Part shown: piece after piece, positions 43,384 through 51,808 of the stretch
Layout: each line of letters opens with the position of its first letter
Position numbering within the stretch: the first letter of the stretch is position 1
DNA from: CBDANZ01 sp965197865
GTDB lineage: Bacteria > Acidobacteriota > Vicinamibacteria > Vicinamibacterales > CAVVIG01
Reading direction: 5' to 3'
Assembly (NCBI GenBank): GCA_965197865.1
Contig: CBDANZ010000003.1
Coordinates: forward strand, 372,001-436,000
DNA: 64,000 bases
Translations under genes and position numbers: made by a program
Notes under the pieces: model-generated
Told to the model about the DNA's origin: nothing
The model's input: only the letters and a program-made list of their open reading frames with translations
The model's database searches: none

Positions 43384-43974
43384 CTGTCCGCCATCATTTC
43401 CGTCACCGGCCGCGGGCTGCCGCTTCGCGGCGATGATCTTGACACAGACCGGATCATCCCCGCGCGATTTCTGCGCGCGGTCAGCTTCGAGGGCCTCGAG
43501 CGCCACCTCTTCGAGGACGACCGCGCCGCCAACGCTTCGCATCCATTCAATGACCGACGCTATGAGGGTGCGAGCATCCTGGTCGTGAACCGCAATTTCG
43601 GCTGCGGATCGTCTCGCGAGCACGCGCCGCAGGGGCTGGCGCGCTTCGGCATCAAGGCCATCATCGGTGAGTCGTTTTCCGAAATCTTCCTCGGGAACTC
43701 GGCGATCCTCGGCATCCCTTGTTTCACCGCCGCCGCTCGCGCCGCGATCGATTCGCTCCAGTCACTCATCGAGCGCGCACCAGACACGATCATCGACGCG
43801 CGTGTGGATACAGGGATGGTGACGGCCGGCGCGACGAAAATTGCGGCGAGCGTGCCACCCGTGCTCCGAGAAGGGTTCATCAGCGGTCAGTGGAACCCGA
43901 CCGCAATGCTGCTCGATAAGTTCGACGAGGTCCGATCGGTCTCGCGCCGACTGCCCTACATCAGCGGGTTCTAA
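43384..43974 (+). CDS. leuD: 3-isopropylmalate dehydratase small subunit, non-standard start
   Basis: About 196 residues. The frame reads LSAIISVTGRGLPLRGDDLD, TDRIIPARFLRAVSFEGLE, NRNFGCGSSREHAPQGLARF and IKAIIGESFSEIFLGNSAIL, complete LeuD. No ATG, GTG or TTG exists in frame between the preceding stop at 43330 and residue 68, well inside the domain. A GGAGGAG ribosome site at 43375-43381 precedes CTG (43384), ATC (43393) and ATT (43396). Either one of these is used or an ATG was mutated to CTG (CTGTCCGCC). The stop is 43972-43974, overlapping the convergent LysR gene by 4 bases. Confidence 0.9.
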   Translation: MSAIISVTGRGLPLRGDDLDTDRIIPARFLRAVSFEGLERHLFEDDRAANASHPFNDRRYEGASILVVNRNFGCGSSREHAPQGLARFGIKAIIGESFSEIFLGNSAILGIPCFTAAARAAIDSLQSLIERAPDTIIDARVDTGMVTAGATKIAASVPPVLREGFISGQWNPTAMLLDKFDEVRSVSRRLPYISGF

Positions 43975-44876
43975 CAGGCTCTGGGCTCTGGCTTGTCAGC
44001 CCCGTTCTTTTCCTGCGCAACTTCGAGAAATGCATTCGCCGCGTGCGACCGGTGCGCCTTGCGGCAGACGAGCATCAACTGCCGCCTGCGTGAGACGCCG
44101 GCCACCGGCACCGCCACCAGCCGGCCGCTCGCAATCTCAGTGATCGCGCAACGTCGCGGCAGAAGCGCAACCCCCAGTTTCAGCTCCACGGCGCGCTTGA
44201 TGCCGTCCAGGCTTGGCAGCGCGATCACCATATTTAGGGCGATGTGATGCTGCTCGAAGAGTCGCAGCACACGCTCGCGCGCCGGCGACGGATCGTTGTG
44301 CGCCACGATCGGCTCCCCCGCCACATCCTCCATCGTCACCTGCTTGCGCTGTGCCAGCGGATGCGCCGGATGCACCAGCAGCGCCAGCTCATCGCTGCCG
44401 ACGACGACTTCCAGCAGGCCGGACTCGGCGGGACGGAAGGTCAGCGCACCGAAGTCGAGGCTGCCCTGTTGCACCTCGATCGCAATCTGGCGGGCCAGCA
44501 CGCGGCGGACGTCGACACTGATGGCGGGCACGCGCTGGCGGAAACGCGCCATGAGCGGCAGCAGCGTGTGAACCGCCGCCTCGTTGGCGCCGATGAGCAC
44601 GCGGCCGCCCCGCAAGTCGCGCAGCTCTCGCATCGCCGACTCGGTCTCCTCGACCAGCCGCACCAGCCGCTGGCCGTAGTTCTGGAGCACCTTCCCGGCA
44701 TCGGTCAGCGTGCCGCTCTTCGACGAACGGTCGAAGAGCTCCTCGCCGAGGTCGTTTTCGAGGCGCCGCACCGCCTGGCTCACCGCCGGCTGCGTGCGGT
44801 GCACCTTGGCAGCGGCGCGTGAAAAGCTCCCCTCCGCGGCGACCGCGAGGAAGATCTGTAGCGCGCTTAGATCCAT
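43971..44876 (-). CDS. LysR-family transcriptional regulator
   Basis: 301 residues. The N-terminal winged helix reads LSALQIFLAVAAEGSFSRAA, VHRTQPAVSQAVRRLENDLG and EELFDRSSKSGTLTDAGKVL. The periplasmic-binding-like effector domain follows (RVLIGANEAAVHTLLPLMAR). It is divergent from leuA with 70 bases between, so probably regulates leuA and perhaps itself, with a leucine-pathway intermediate as effector (inference by position). Confidence 0.92.
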   Translation of the reverse strand: MDLSALQIFLAVAAEGSFSRAAAKVHRTQPAVSQAVRRLENDLGEELFDRSSKSGTLTDAGKVLQNYGQRLVRLVEETESAMRELRDLRGGRVLIGANEAAVHTLLPLMARFRQRVPAISVDVRRVLARQIAIEVQQGSLDFGALTFRPAESGLLEVVVGSDELALLVHPAHPLAQRKQVTMEDVAGEPIVAHNDPSPARERVLRLFEQHHIALNMVIALPSLDGIKRAVELKLGVALLPRRCAITEIASGRLVAVPVAGVSRRRQLMLVCRKAHRSHAANAFLEVAQEKNGADKPEPRAC

Positions 44877-44946
44877 AAAAATAGTTTATTATAACGTAAT
44901 TATTATCACTTTGACTTCTAGGCCTCCTGGCGCCTACAAGTGATCC
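44877..44946. promoter_or_regulatory. divergent lysR-leuA promoter/operator region
   Basis: A strikingly AT-rich stretch (ATAGTTTATTATAACGTAAT then TATTATCAC) within GC-rich surroundings contains an imperfect dyad centred on ACGT. LysR regulators bind T-N11-A dyads in such divergent spacers. No ribosome site for leuA is obvious beyond the GGCCTCC/CAAGTGATCC segment. Confidence 0.5.
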
Positions 44947-46131
44947 ATGAGCCGATCAGCTGCCCGCATCGTGGTGTTCGACACGACCCTGCGTGACGGG
45001 GAACAGGCGCCGGGGTTCTCGATGGACGTGGAGACCAAGCTGACTCTCGCGCGTGCATTGGATGCGCTAGGCGTCGATATCATCGAAGCCGGCTTTCCGA
45101 TCGCGTCGCCGGCCGACTCGGGAGCCACACGGCAGATCTCGCGCGATGTGCGCCGCCCGGTCATCGCCGCCCTCGCGCGCTGCCGTCAGGCCGACATCGA
45201 CGAGGCCGCTCGCGCGCTCGAGCCGGCCGAGCGGGGGCGCATCCATACGTTCCTCGCCACTTCCGATCTGCACCTGGAGCGCAAGCTGCGCATCACGCGC
45301 GACTCGTGCCTCGAGCAGATCGTCGGCGGCGTCCGGCGCGCGCGTCAGTTTACCGACGATGTCGAGTTCTCCGCGGAAGACGCGACACGCAGCGATCGCG
45401 ACTTCCTCTGCCGTGTCGTCGAGGCCGCCATCCGGGAAGGCGCGACGACGATCAACCTGCCAGACACCGTCGGTTACTTGACACCCGAAGAGATCCGCGA
45501 GTTCTTCGATGAAATCCAACGTCGCGTCCCGAACGGCGGCAAGGCGGTCTTCAGCACCCACTGCCACGACGATCTCGGGCTAGCTGTCGCCAACAGCTTG
45601 GCCGCCGTTCAGAGCGGCGTGCGGCAGGTCGAATGCACGATCAACGGGATCGGCGAGCGCGCCGGTAACGCATCGCTCGAGGAGATCGTCATGGCGCTTC
45701 GCGTTCGCCAGGATCGGTTGCCGTACGACACGGCCATCAAGTCGGAGCGGCTCCTCGAGACGAGCCAGCTCCTCGCGAAAGTCACCGAAGAACCAGTGCA
45801 GGCCAACAAGGCCATCGTCGGCCGCAACGCCTTCGCGCACGAGGCCGGAATCCACCAAGACGGCGTGCTGAAGGATTCGCGGACTTACGAGATCATGCGG
45901 CCGCAGGCTGTTGGCCAGATCCCCGAGCAGCTCGTGCTCGGCCGCCACTCGGGCCGCCACGCCGTGCAACGCCGCTGCAAAACGCTCGGCTTCACGCTCA
46001 CCAGCGACGAGCTCGCGCAGGTCTATCATGCGGTGATTACCATGGGCGAGCATCGCAAGGCGATCGGCGACGGCGATCTCAAACGTATGATCGAACGAGT
46101 GCGGGCCGGGCAATCGACGACTGTCTCGTAA
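44947..46131 (+). CDS. leuA: 2-isopropylmalate synthase-like enzyme lacking the regulatory domain
   Basis: 394 residues. The DRE-TIM motif FDTTLRDGEQAPGFSMDVET starts the catalytic domain. STHCHDDLGLAVANSLAAVQ provides the metal HxH region, and NAFAHEAGIHQDGVLKDSRT is the conserved C-terminal catalytic segment. Typical LeuA has a further about 130-residue leucine-binding domain; here the protein ends after SDELAQVYHAVI, so feedback inhibition is not expected. A homocitrate or citramalate synthase role is possible but the leuCD neighbours favour leucine. Confidence 0.88.
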   Translation: MSRSAARIVVFDTTLRDGEQAPGFSMDVETKLTLARALDALGVDIIEAGFPIASPADSGATRQISRDVRRPVIAALARCRQADIDEAARALEPAERGRIHTFLATSDLHLERKLRITRDSCLEQIVGGVRRARQFTDDVEFSAEDATRSDRDFLCRVVEAAIREGATTINLPDTVGYLTPEEIREFFDEIQRRVPNGGKAVFSTHCHDDLGLAVANSLAAVQSGVRQVECTINGIGERAGNASLEEIVMALRVRQDRLPYDTAIKSERLLETSQLLAKVTEEPVQANKAIVGRNAFAHEAGIHQDGVLKDSRTYEIMRPQAVGQIPEQLVLGRHSGRHAVQRRCKTLGFTLTSDELAQVYHAVITMGEHRKAIGDGDLKRMIERVRAGQSTTVS

Positions 46132-46194
46132 CTTCTCTCTCTTATCCTCGCGTCCTCAGCGTTTCGGGAATCTGCAATTTCGTAGAATAGCGGA

Positions 46195-46848
46195 ATGATC
46201 CCGCTTCGGGACGTCATCCCGTCGCGCAGCACGCCGTACATCACCGTAACCCTCATCGCGTTGAACGCGTTGGCCTGGTTCTACGAACTGGCCCTGCCGA
46301 ACGACGTGCTGCCGGTCTTTCTTCAGGCCTACGGCGTCGTGCCGGCGGCCTTCAGTCTGCCGACGCTCATCAGCTCGATGTTTCTCCATGGGAGCTGGTT
46401 ACACGTTATCGGCAACATGTGGTACCTCTGGATCTTCGGCGACAACATTGAAGACCGCATGGGCCACGGGCGGTTCATTGTCTTCTACCTGCCGTGCGGA
46501 ATCGGCGCCGCGCTCGGCCACATCGCGACGGACCCGTACTCGACGCTGCCGACTATTGGTGCGAGCGGCGCGATCGCCGGCGTGATGGGAGCGTACGTCG
46601 TCTTTTTTCAGCGCTCGCGGGTGCTCACGCTCGTTCCGCTCATCCTCTATTACGAGATCATCGAGGTGCCTGCGTTCGTTCTGCTCGGGATCTGGTTCCT
46701 GATGCAGTTGTTCAGCGCGGGCGCGATTGCCGTGACGGCGAGCACGCAGAGCGGAGGCGTGGCCTTCGCCGCACACGTCGCGGGGTTCGTCATGGGCGTG
46801 ATTGGTGTCTTTGTCTTTCGCAGGCCGGAGCGACGACACCGATATTGA
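46195..46848 (+). CDS. rhomboid-family intramembrane serine protease
   Basis: 217 residues, six membrane segments. Catalytic Ser124 lies in TIGASGAIAGVMGAYVVF and His194 in FAAHVAGFVMGVI, with LHVIGNMWYLWIFGDNIEDR and MGHGRFIVFYLPCGIGAALG as conserved HxxxN-type and loop elements. It cleaves single-pass membrane proteins within the bilayer. The substrate is unknown. Confidence 0.92.
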   Translation: MIPLRDVIPSRSTPYITVTLIALNALAWFYELALPNDVLPVFLQAYGVVPAAFSLPTLISSMFLHGSWLHVIGNMWYLWIFGDNIEDRMGHGRFIVFYLPCGIGAALGHIATDPYSTLPTIGASGAIAGVMGAYVVFFQRSRVLTLVPLILYYEIIEVPAFVLLGIWFLMQLFSAGAIAVTASTQSGGVAFAAHVAGFVMGVIGVFVFRRPERRHRY

Positions 46849-47052
46849 GTGTAACAAACAACTCCACGGTGAACACACCGGACTAATAAGTCTTCCTAGA
46901 GTGTCTCGAAAGCTGAGGTAGATCAGCTCGACGACGACAACGAACCGGAACACGAAACTGAGCCATGGACGTCTGTGCATCGTCGCTTCCGGTGCGGCAT
47001 GATAATATGATACGTGGTTTGCCTATCTGTCTCAGATTATGCTGACACTCTC

Positions 47053-47439
47053 GTGAATTCAGGTTTTGTTGTTCGACTTCTCATCAATGCCGCTGCGCTG
47101 TGGGTCGCGACGCGTGTGGTCTCCGGCGTCACGTACTCAGGCGGCGGGATTGCGTTCTTCGGCGTGGCCTTGATCTTTGGCGTGGTCAACACGTTTGTTG
47201 GATTCACGACTAAACTTCTGACGTTTCCCCTGATCATCTTCACACTGGGGCTATTCGTTTTCGTCATCAACGGCTTGATGCTGTGGTTGACGAGCGCCGT
47301 CAGCGACGCCCTTGGGTTCGGGTTTAAGGTTGAAGGATTCTGGCCGGCCGTCTGGGGTGCGCTCGTCGTTGCCATCGTCAGCACGGTGCTCAGCATCATG
47401 GTGCGGCCCCCACGCATCATTGTCCGGCGTGAACTGTAA
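47053..47439 (+). CDS. phage-holin-4-like membrane protein
   Basis: About 128 residues from the GTG at 47053; an upstream GTG at 47014 would add 13 residues. Four hydrophobic helices include VVRLLINAAALWVATRVVSG, IAFFGVALIFGVVNTFVGFT, FPLIIFTLGLFVFVINGLML and PAVWGALVVAIVSTVLSIMV. This is the widespread phage_holin_4_2 family, of unknown function in bacteria and not evidence of a prophage. Confidence 0.8.
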   Translation: MNSGFVVRLLINAAALWVATRVVSGVTYSGGGIAFFGVALIFGVVNTFVGFTTKLLTFPLIIFTLGLFVFVINGLMLWLTSAVSDALGFGFKVEGFWPAVWGALVVAIVSTVLSIMVRPPRIIVRREL

Positions 47440-47609
47440 GGCTACTAAGGCCTTGATTGGCTTCTCGGTATGAAACTGCAGAAGCCAAAGGCTTTCGCTG
47501 CACCGAAACTTGGTTCGTGTGGAAGGGAATCGAGTGAGACCACGATCCTCAGGCCTCGTGCCGAGGCTTGCCGCTTCGGTGCTTGGGTGTTGTGGGGCCT
47601 TTCGTTCGT

Positions 47610-47747
47610 GGCCACAAAGGCTCCGCCAACCCGTTGACATTCGCGCTGGTGGTCCTGGGGCTGGCGCCTGTCGCACTGCTGGCCTGCTATGTGCCGGCAC
47701 GTCGAGTGTTGAAGGTCGACCCGATCGCCGCGTTGCGGCATGAGTAG
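47610..47747 (+). pseudogene. ADOP/MacB-type ABC permease C-terminal remnant
   Basis: The frame NPLTFALVVLGLAPVALLAC then YVPARRVLKVDPIAALRHE-stop (TAG 47745-47747) is the last helix and conserved ARR-x-DP-x-x-ALR end of acidobacterial ADOP permeases. Everything upstream is lost. A stem GGCTTCT/AGAAGCC at 47459-47486 lies in the same 363-base gap, without a T-run. Confidence 0.8.
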
Positions 47748-47802
47748 CTGGCTCAGATCTCGCTAGGCCATCAGCCGCGCATCATTTCTCTATATGGCCT
47801 CT

Positions 47803-48366
47803 CTACTGGCGCCGACCGTCCGGAATGATGCCAGCCTTGAATGTTCCGCGTGCGTACTGAGCCGATCGACCTTTCGGGATGCTGAGCGACTTCCAATTCG
47901 GTCCGGCGAAGTGTTTGGCGAGGAGTACGACTTGGCCCACATGGTAGGCCGCATGTGCGGCCAGGCGATCGAGTGCCTCCATGACGTGGAAGGCTTCCCC
48001 ACGAACGTAGACGGTTCGGTCCAGGTCCCCTGGCGTCAGCGACTCGATTGATGCCAGTGCGACTGTCCACCCGGCATTCCACCACGCCATCATGTCGTCA
48101 CGCGAGCATTCTGTCTGCATCTCGAACTCTCTATCGCGGTCCCGATTAGGCTTTTCACCGTCGGTCGTCAGGAAATCCGTGAATCGCGATCGCAGGTTGC
48201 CCGCAAGGTGCTTGACGATGATGGCAATACTGTTGGAATCAGCGTCGAGAAGCGTGTGGAGGTCGCGATCTGATACCTGATCCAGTGCGCCTTCGCCCAG
48301 CGCCCGATAGTTCTTGTACGTCCTCACGATGTCGCGAAGGTAGATCGCTGTGACGTCGCCAGACAC
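47803..48366 (-). CDS. DinB-like (DUF1572) four-helix protein
   Basis: 187 residues. Metal-binding His are seen in SIAIIVKHLAGNLRSRFTDF and in RLAAHAAYHVGQVVLLAKHF, with WWNAGWTVALASIESLTPGD between. The DinB/DUF1572 fold binds a metal with three His, and members act as thiol S-transferases or remain uncharacterised. The flanking gap 48367-48593 holds no gene I recognise. Confidence 0.82.
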   Translation of the reverse strand: MSGDVTAIYLRDIVRTYKNYRALGEGALDQVSDRDLHTLLDADSNSIAIIVKHLAGNLRSRFTDFLTTDGEKPNRDRDREFEMQTECSRDDMMAWWNAGWTVALASIESLTPGDLDRTVYVRGEAFHVMEALDRLAAHAAYHVGQVVLLAKHFAGPNWKSLSIPKGRSAQYARGTFKAGIIPDGRRQ

Positions 48367-48593
48367 AGAGGTATTCTACGCCCGGTGCCTCGAGATCCAC
48401 TGCTAGACCTTACGGCCACTCTTTGCGTTCCCCGTCCCTGTGATTCCATTACCTGCGGCACCGGTGATCGAAGAGGAGTGGATGATGAAGAAGCGGTCGC
48501 GGCAGCGCGCGCGAGCTTTCCTGGACGGCCGCCGGTGACGGTCCGCGCAACTGTCAAGAGGTCAACCTCGAAGACACCGCATTAATCGTCGCA

Positions 48594-49592
48594 CTACGGC
48601 TTCGACCTGCTCTGCCGGTCGAGACTTGCAAGCTCGAGGAGCAACGCCTCGAGCTCCATCTGGTACCGCTCTGGCGCGAGGGTTGACCTGCGCACCCTGA
48701 ACAGCTCAATCTGCGACTCGAGCTCCGCCCGCCGCCGAGCAAGCGCCGCCAGCTCACTATCGCCGGTCGCAATCAGCAGGTCGGGCTGCAGGTAGGTGAC
48801 TTGGGCAATGGTGCCGTCGGCGCCAGGCGTGTCAGCCTCGCGGCCAATGCCGTCGCCACTATCGTCGAGCAGCGCACGCTCGGTCGCGAGGCGGCCTTCT
48901 TCCTTGAACCAGTTCTCCACGCCAACGCTGGCGTACCTGAACGCCTCCCAGATCGACACCCTACCGTTCTTGTCCAGATCGGCGGAGTCGTCGATGAAGG
49001 CTCTGACGAAGAACTCCGGAAACACGGTTTCGAACCGCTGTGCCGTCGACTCGGTTGCCGTCAGGACGACACGTCCGCGAGCAGACATTCCCTGGAGGAA
49101 GGGAAAGCTGCCGCCAGTAGCGTTGACGAACACGAGCCGTCCCGCGATGGGGCTGACGAGGTCGGCCCATTCGGTGGCCGAGAGGTCGGGACCGACCAGG
49201 TTGAACTTCGCCTGGTGGGCCTCCGGCCCTTGGGCGGTGCCATGGCCCACCAGCAGCACCAGCACAACATCGTCTTTGGCAACCCGCCGCTTCAAGTCGT
49301 CGAGCGCGGCGCGCACGTTGTCCCGTGTGGCCCTTCGAACGCCAGCTTCCTCCCTGTCGGCGAGGACGATCACCTTGTCTTCCGCGTGCCCGAACTTCTT
49401 GCGAAGGATGGTGACGAAGGAGATCCGCAACGTCTCATACTTCTTCGCGTACTCAGCGCCCCCGGACGCGCCGGTTACGATGAGCGCGTAGCGCTCGCCC
49501 GCCGCGACCGGTGCCCAAGAAAACAGCACCGCGGCAGAGACCTCTAGATAAGCCACGAAAACGAGAAAGTACGAAAGACGGCCCGATTTCAT
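48594..49592 (-). CDS. caspase-fold (C13-like) protein lacking the catalytic cysteine
   Basis: 332 residues from the ATG at 49592, with a signal/anchor (YFLVFVAYLEVSAAVLFSW). A caspase/legumain-like domain follows: AGERYALIVTGASGGAEYA, VVLVLLVGHGTAQG with the expected His117, and LVFVNATGGSFPFLQG, where the nucleophile Cys position (about 159) is Thr. Then come DLDKNGRVSIWEAFRYA (EF-hand-like) and ATERALLDDSGDGIG. C-terminal residues about 265-332 form a coiled coil (ALARRRAELESQIELFRVRR). It overlaps the VWA gene by 4 bases and is the last gene of the MoxR operon. It is probably a binding rather than a cleaving protein. Confidence 0.72.
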   Translation of the reverse strand: MKSGRLSYFLVFVAYLEVSAAVLFSWAPVAAGERYALIVTGASGGAEYAKKYETLRISFVTILRKKFGHAEDKVIVLADREEAGVRRATRDNVRAALDDLKRRVAKDDVVLVLLVGHGTAQGPEAHQAKFNLVGPDLSATEWADLVSPIAGRLVFVNATGGSFPFLQGMSARGRVVLTATESTAQRFETVFPEFFVRAFIDDSADLDKNGRVSIWEAFRYASVGVENWFKEEGRLATERALLDDSGDGIGREADTPGADGTIAQVTYLQPDLLIATGDSELAALARRRAELESQIELFRVRRSTLAPERYQMELEALLLELASLDRQSRSKP

Positions 49593-51808
49593 CGCAGCCC
49601 TCGGCGCCGCCGCAGAATCCACTCGGCCGACAGCAGCGCGACGACGAGCGCCAAGATCTCCGGCTTGTGCCACAAATCACGCCACTCCGGCTCGACCTTC
49701 AGCGGCGCCGCCGACCGCAGCAGCGGGACGATCCGAGACCCCTCTTCGGCGGTCGTGTACTGGCCGCCCGACGCGCGAGCCACGCGCCGCAAGAACCCTT
49801 CGTTCAGCCGAGGGTCGGCGAACTCGCGGTCCGCGCCGCCCACATAGAACCACCGATCGGCCGAGCCAAGCGAGCGCGCGCCACGGCGCGCTTCAACGTG
49901 CACGCGATAGAGGCCTCTCTGATCGAGACGAAGCGCCACGGCGAAACGACCGCTCGCGCCGGCTTCGCGGAGCAGTGCGAGAGGTCGGCTTTCGCCGCCC
50001 GGCGTCGTCAGCGTCGCCTCGACCACGGCGTCCGCAGCCGGCGCAAACACGCTGTCGCGTACGTCCACCTCAATCTGAGTGGCGGCGTCCGGCTCCGAGG
50101 ACTCGGACACGACGACCGACACCGGATCCGGCGCCGGCGTGGCAAGCCATCGCACCGTCTGACGCCAGAAATATTCATAACCGCGATCAGTTGAAGGCAC
50201 CATCATCCGCCAGCGCCACGAGGCCTCGCCGGTAAACACCATCGAGCGGCCTCGGCCGTAGCGGTGCACGGCCACCAACGGAGCGACGGCGCCGCTCGGA
50301 CCTGTCGTGACTGCCAGCACGGTGGCGCCCGCCCGAGGCCCGCCGAGGGCCGCACGGCCAGTCAGCGCGGGCAGCGCCAACCACTGCTTTCGTGTCTCAG
50401 ACGGCGAAGCGCCACGCCGCATCACCGGATGCGTCTCGCCTGCCGCCGTTACCACGACGGTGTTAGGCGACACAGCGTCAAAGCTGTCAAACGCCGCGCG
50501 CATGAAACTGCTCGCCCGATCGTTCAGCTCGAGGGGGAGCGCGTCCTCGATCGGCGTGCCAGCCAGACCGCGCTCGGCGAAGGATCGGCCGCCAGCGACT
50601 AGGAGACCGCCGCCGCGCTCGGCCACGAAATCGGCGACCATGGCGAGTTGGGCGCGCGTCAGGAAATCGCCATCGACATTCAGGACGATGATCGCATGGT
50701 AGGCGTAGAGCGCCTCACGACTGGCGGGAAATCCTGAAGTAAGCGCGGCGGCCCGACCGGCGCCAGCCTGCACGATGAACGTGTCTTTGCCGCTCTCGTT
50801 CCGCCCCTTGCGGATGATTGAATCGATCTCGAGCCCCGGGTCGCGCGCAAGGGCGCGCGCCATGAAACTGAACTCGTGCCCGGGTGCGCTCACTAATGCC
50901 AGCACGCGCCGCTTGCGCCCGGAGGGGCTGACCAGCACGCTTCGCGCGTTGTTCTCGGCAATCGTATCGCTCCCATCGGCGGCCACTTCTGCGGTGTAGA
51001 CGGTCGCAACTGCAGGGTTGGGCGACACCGTGAAGACCTCTTCAACCGGTGACCCCTCGGAGGCAGGGATGACCGTTCGAGTCTCGAGCAGCCGGCCGTC
51101 CGCAAGGAGCCGGAGCTGAAACGGTGCGCGCCCCAGCCGACGGCTCACCGCGGACACGTGGATGTCGACCGACGCCTGATCCAGCCGCGCATCACCGGCC
51201 GTGATCCCGACCACCTCGTGGTCTGTGGGCCCCTGCGCCGAACCGATGCCGACCGTGAACACCGGCGGACCGGTACCGTCGGGCGCGGGATCCTGCTGAC
51301 CCGTGTCTCCACCATCGGAGAGGATCACGATCCCGGAAACCGGTAGGCCCCCAGAACGTTCACGAACCGTAGCAAGGGCGCCGCTCAAGTCGCTCTGGCG
51401 CGCGGCGGCGCCAAGACGATCGATCGTCGTGGCCGCGGATCCCTCGCCGACCGAGTACAGCTCCAGCCTGAATTGACTCGACAGGGCTGGCAGCAGCTCG
51501 TTGCGGAGCAGCTCCGTGGCTTGCGCGATTCGCGGCCGGTCGTTGGCGTCCGCAATGCGCATGCTGTGCGAGACGTCCACCAGCACCGGCACGATGGGGC
51601 GCACCGAGGAGGGGGACGTCAGCACGATGGGACGGCAGAGGAAGAAGACGAGGGTTGCCAGCACCAGCGCCCGCAGTCCGCTCAGTAGGCTTCGCTCGGT
51701 CTGCGACAGCGGAACCAGCGGACGGCGGTAGGAGAAATACGCAACGCTCGCAATGGCTGCCGCGACCGCCACAGCGACCCACCACGCGAGGGGAGAAGCG
51801 AAATGCAT
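49589..51808 (-). CDS. membrane-anchored VWA and glutamine-amidotransferase-like protein
   Basis: 739 residues from the ATG at 51808. Two N-terminal helices (AWWVAVAVAAAIASVAYFSY; LLSGLRALVLATLVFFLCRP) precede a von Willebrand A domain with MIDAS DVSHSMRIAD near 80 and IVILSDGGDTGQQD. A class I amidotransferase-like domain follows around 350-600 (VERGGGLLVAGG-like FVAERGGGLLVAGGRSFAER, GRGRSMVFTGEASWRWRMM), then a beta-rich part and a C-terminal helix. Such proteins accompany MoxR/DUF58 genes, probably in envelope assembly. It lies four bases after the broken DUF4175-like gene. Confidence 0.8.
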   Translation of the reverse strand: MHFASPLAWWVAVAVAAAIASVAYFSYRRPLVPLSQTERSLLSGLRALVLATLVFFLCRPIVLTSPSSVRPIVPVLVDVSHSMRIADANDRPRIAQATELLRNELLPALSSQFRLELYSVGEGSAATTIDRLGAAARQSDLSGALATVRERSGGLPVSGIVILSDGGDTGQQDPAPDGTGPPVFTVGIGSAQGPTDHEVVGITAGDARLDQASVDIHVSAVSRRLGRAPFQLRLLADGRLLETRTVIPASEGSPVEEVFTVSPNPAVATVYTAEVAADGSDTIAENNARSVLVSPSGRKRRVLALVSAPGHEFSFMARALARDPGLEIDSIIRKGRNESGKDTFIVQAGAGRAAALTSGFPASREALYAYHAIIVLNVDGDFLTRAQLAMVADFVAERGGGLLVAGGRSFAERGLAGTPIEDALPLELNDRASSFMRAAFDSFDAVSPNTVVVTAAGETHPVMRRGASPSETRKQWLALPALTGRAALGGPRAGATVLAVTTGPSGAVAPLVAVHRYGRGRSMVFTGEASWRWRMMVPSTDRGYEYFWRQTVRWLATPAPDPVSVVVSESSEPDAATQIEVDVRDSVFAPAADAVVEATLTTPGGESRPLALLREAGASGRFAVALRLDQRGLYRVHVEARRGARSLGSADRWFYVGGADREFADPRLNEGFLRRVARASGGQYTTAEEGSRIVPLLRSAAPLKVEPEWRDLWHKPEILALVVALLSAEWILRRRRGLR

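Noticed and set aside
47053..47439. Prophage lysis module suggested by the holin-like gene
   Set aside because: phage_holin_4_2 proteins are common chromosomal membrane proteins. No endolysin or structural phage genes are nearby.
47459..47486. Rho-independent terminator after the holin-like gene
   Set aside because: A 7-bp stem GGCTTCT/AGAAGCC exists but has a 14-base loop and no following T-run.
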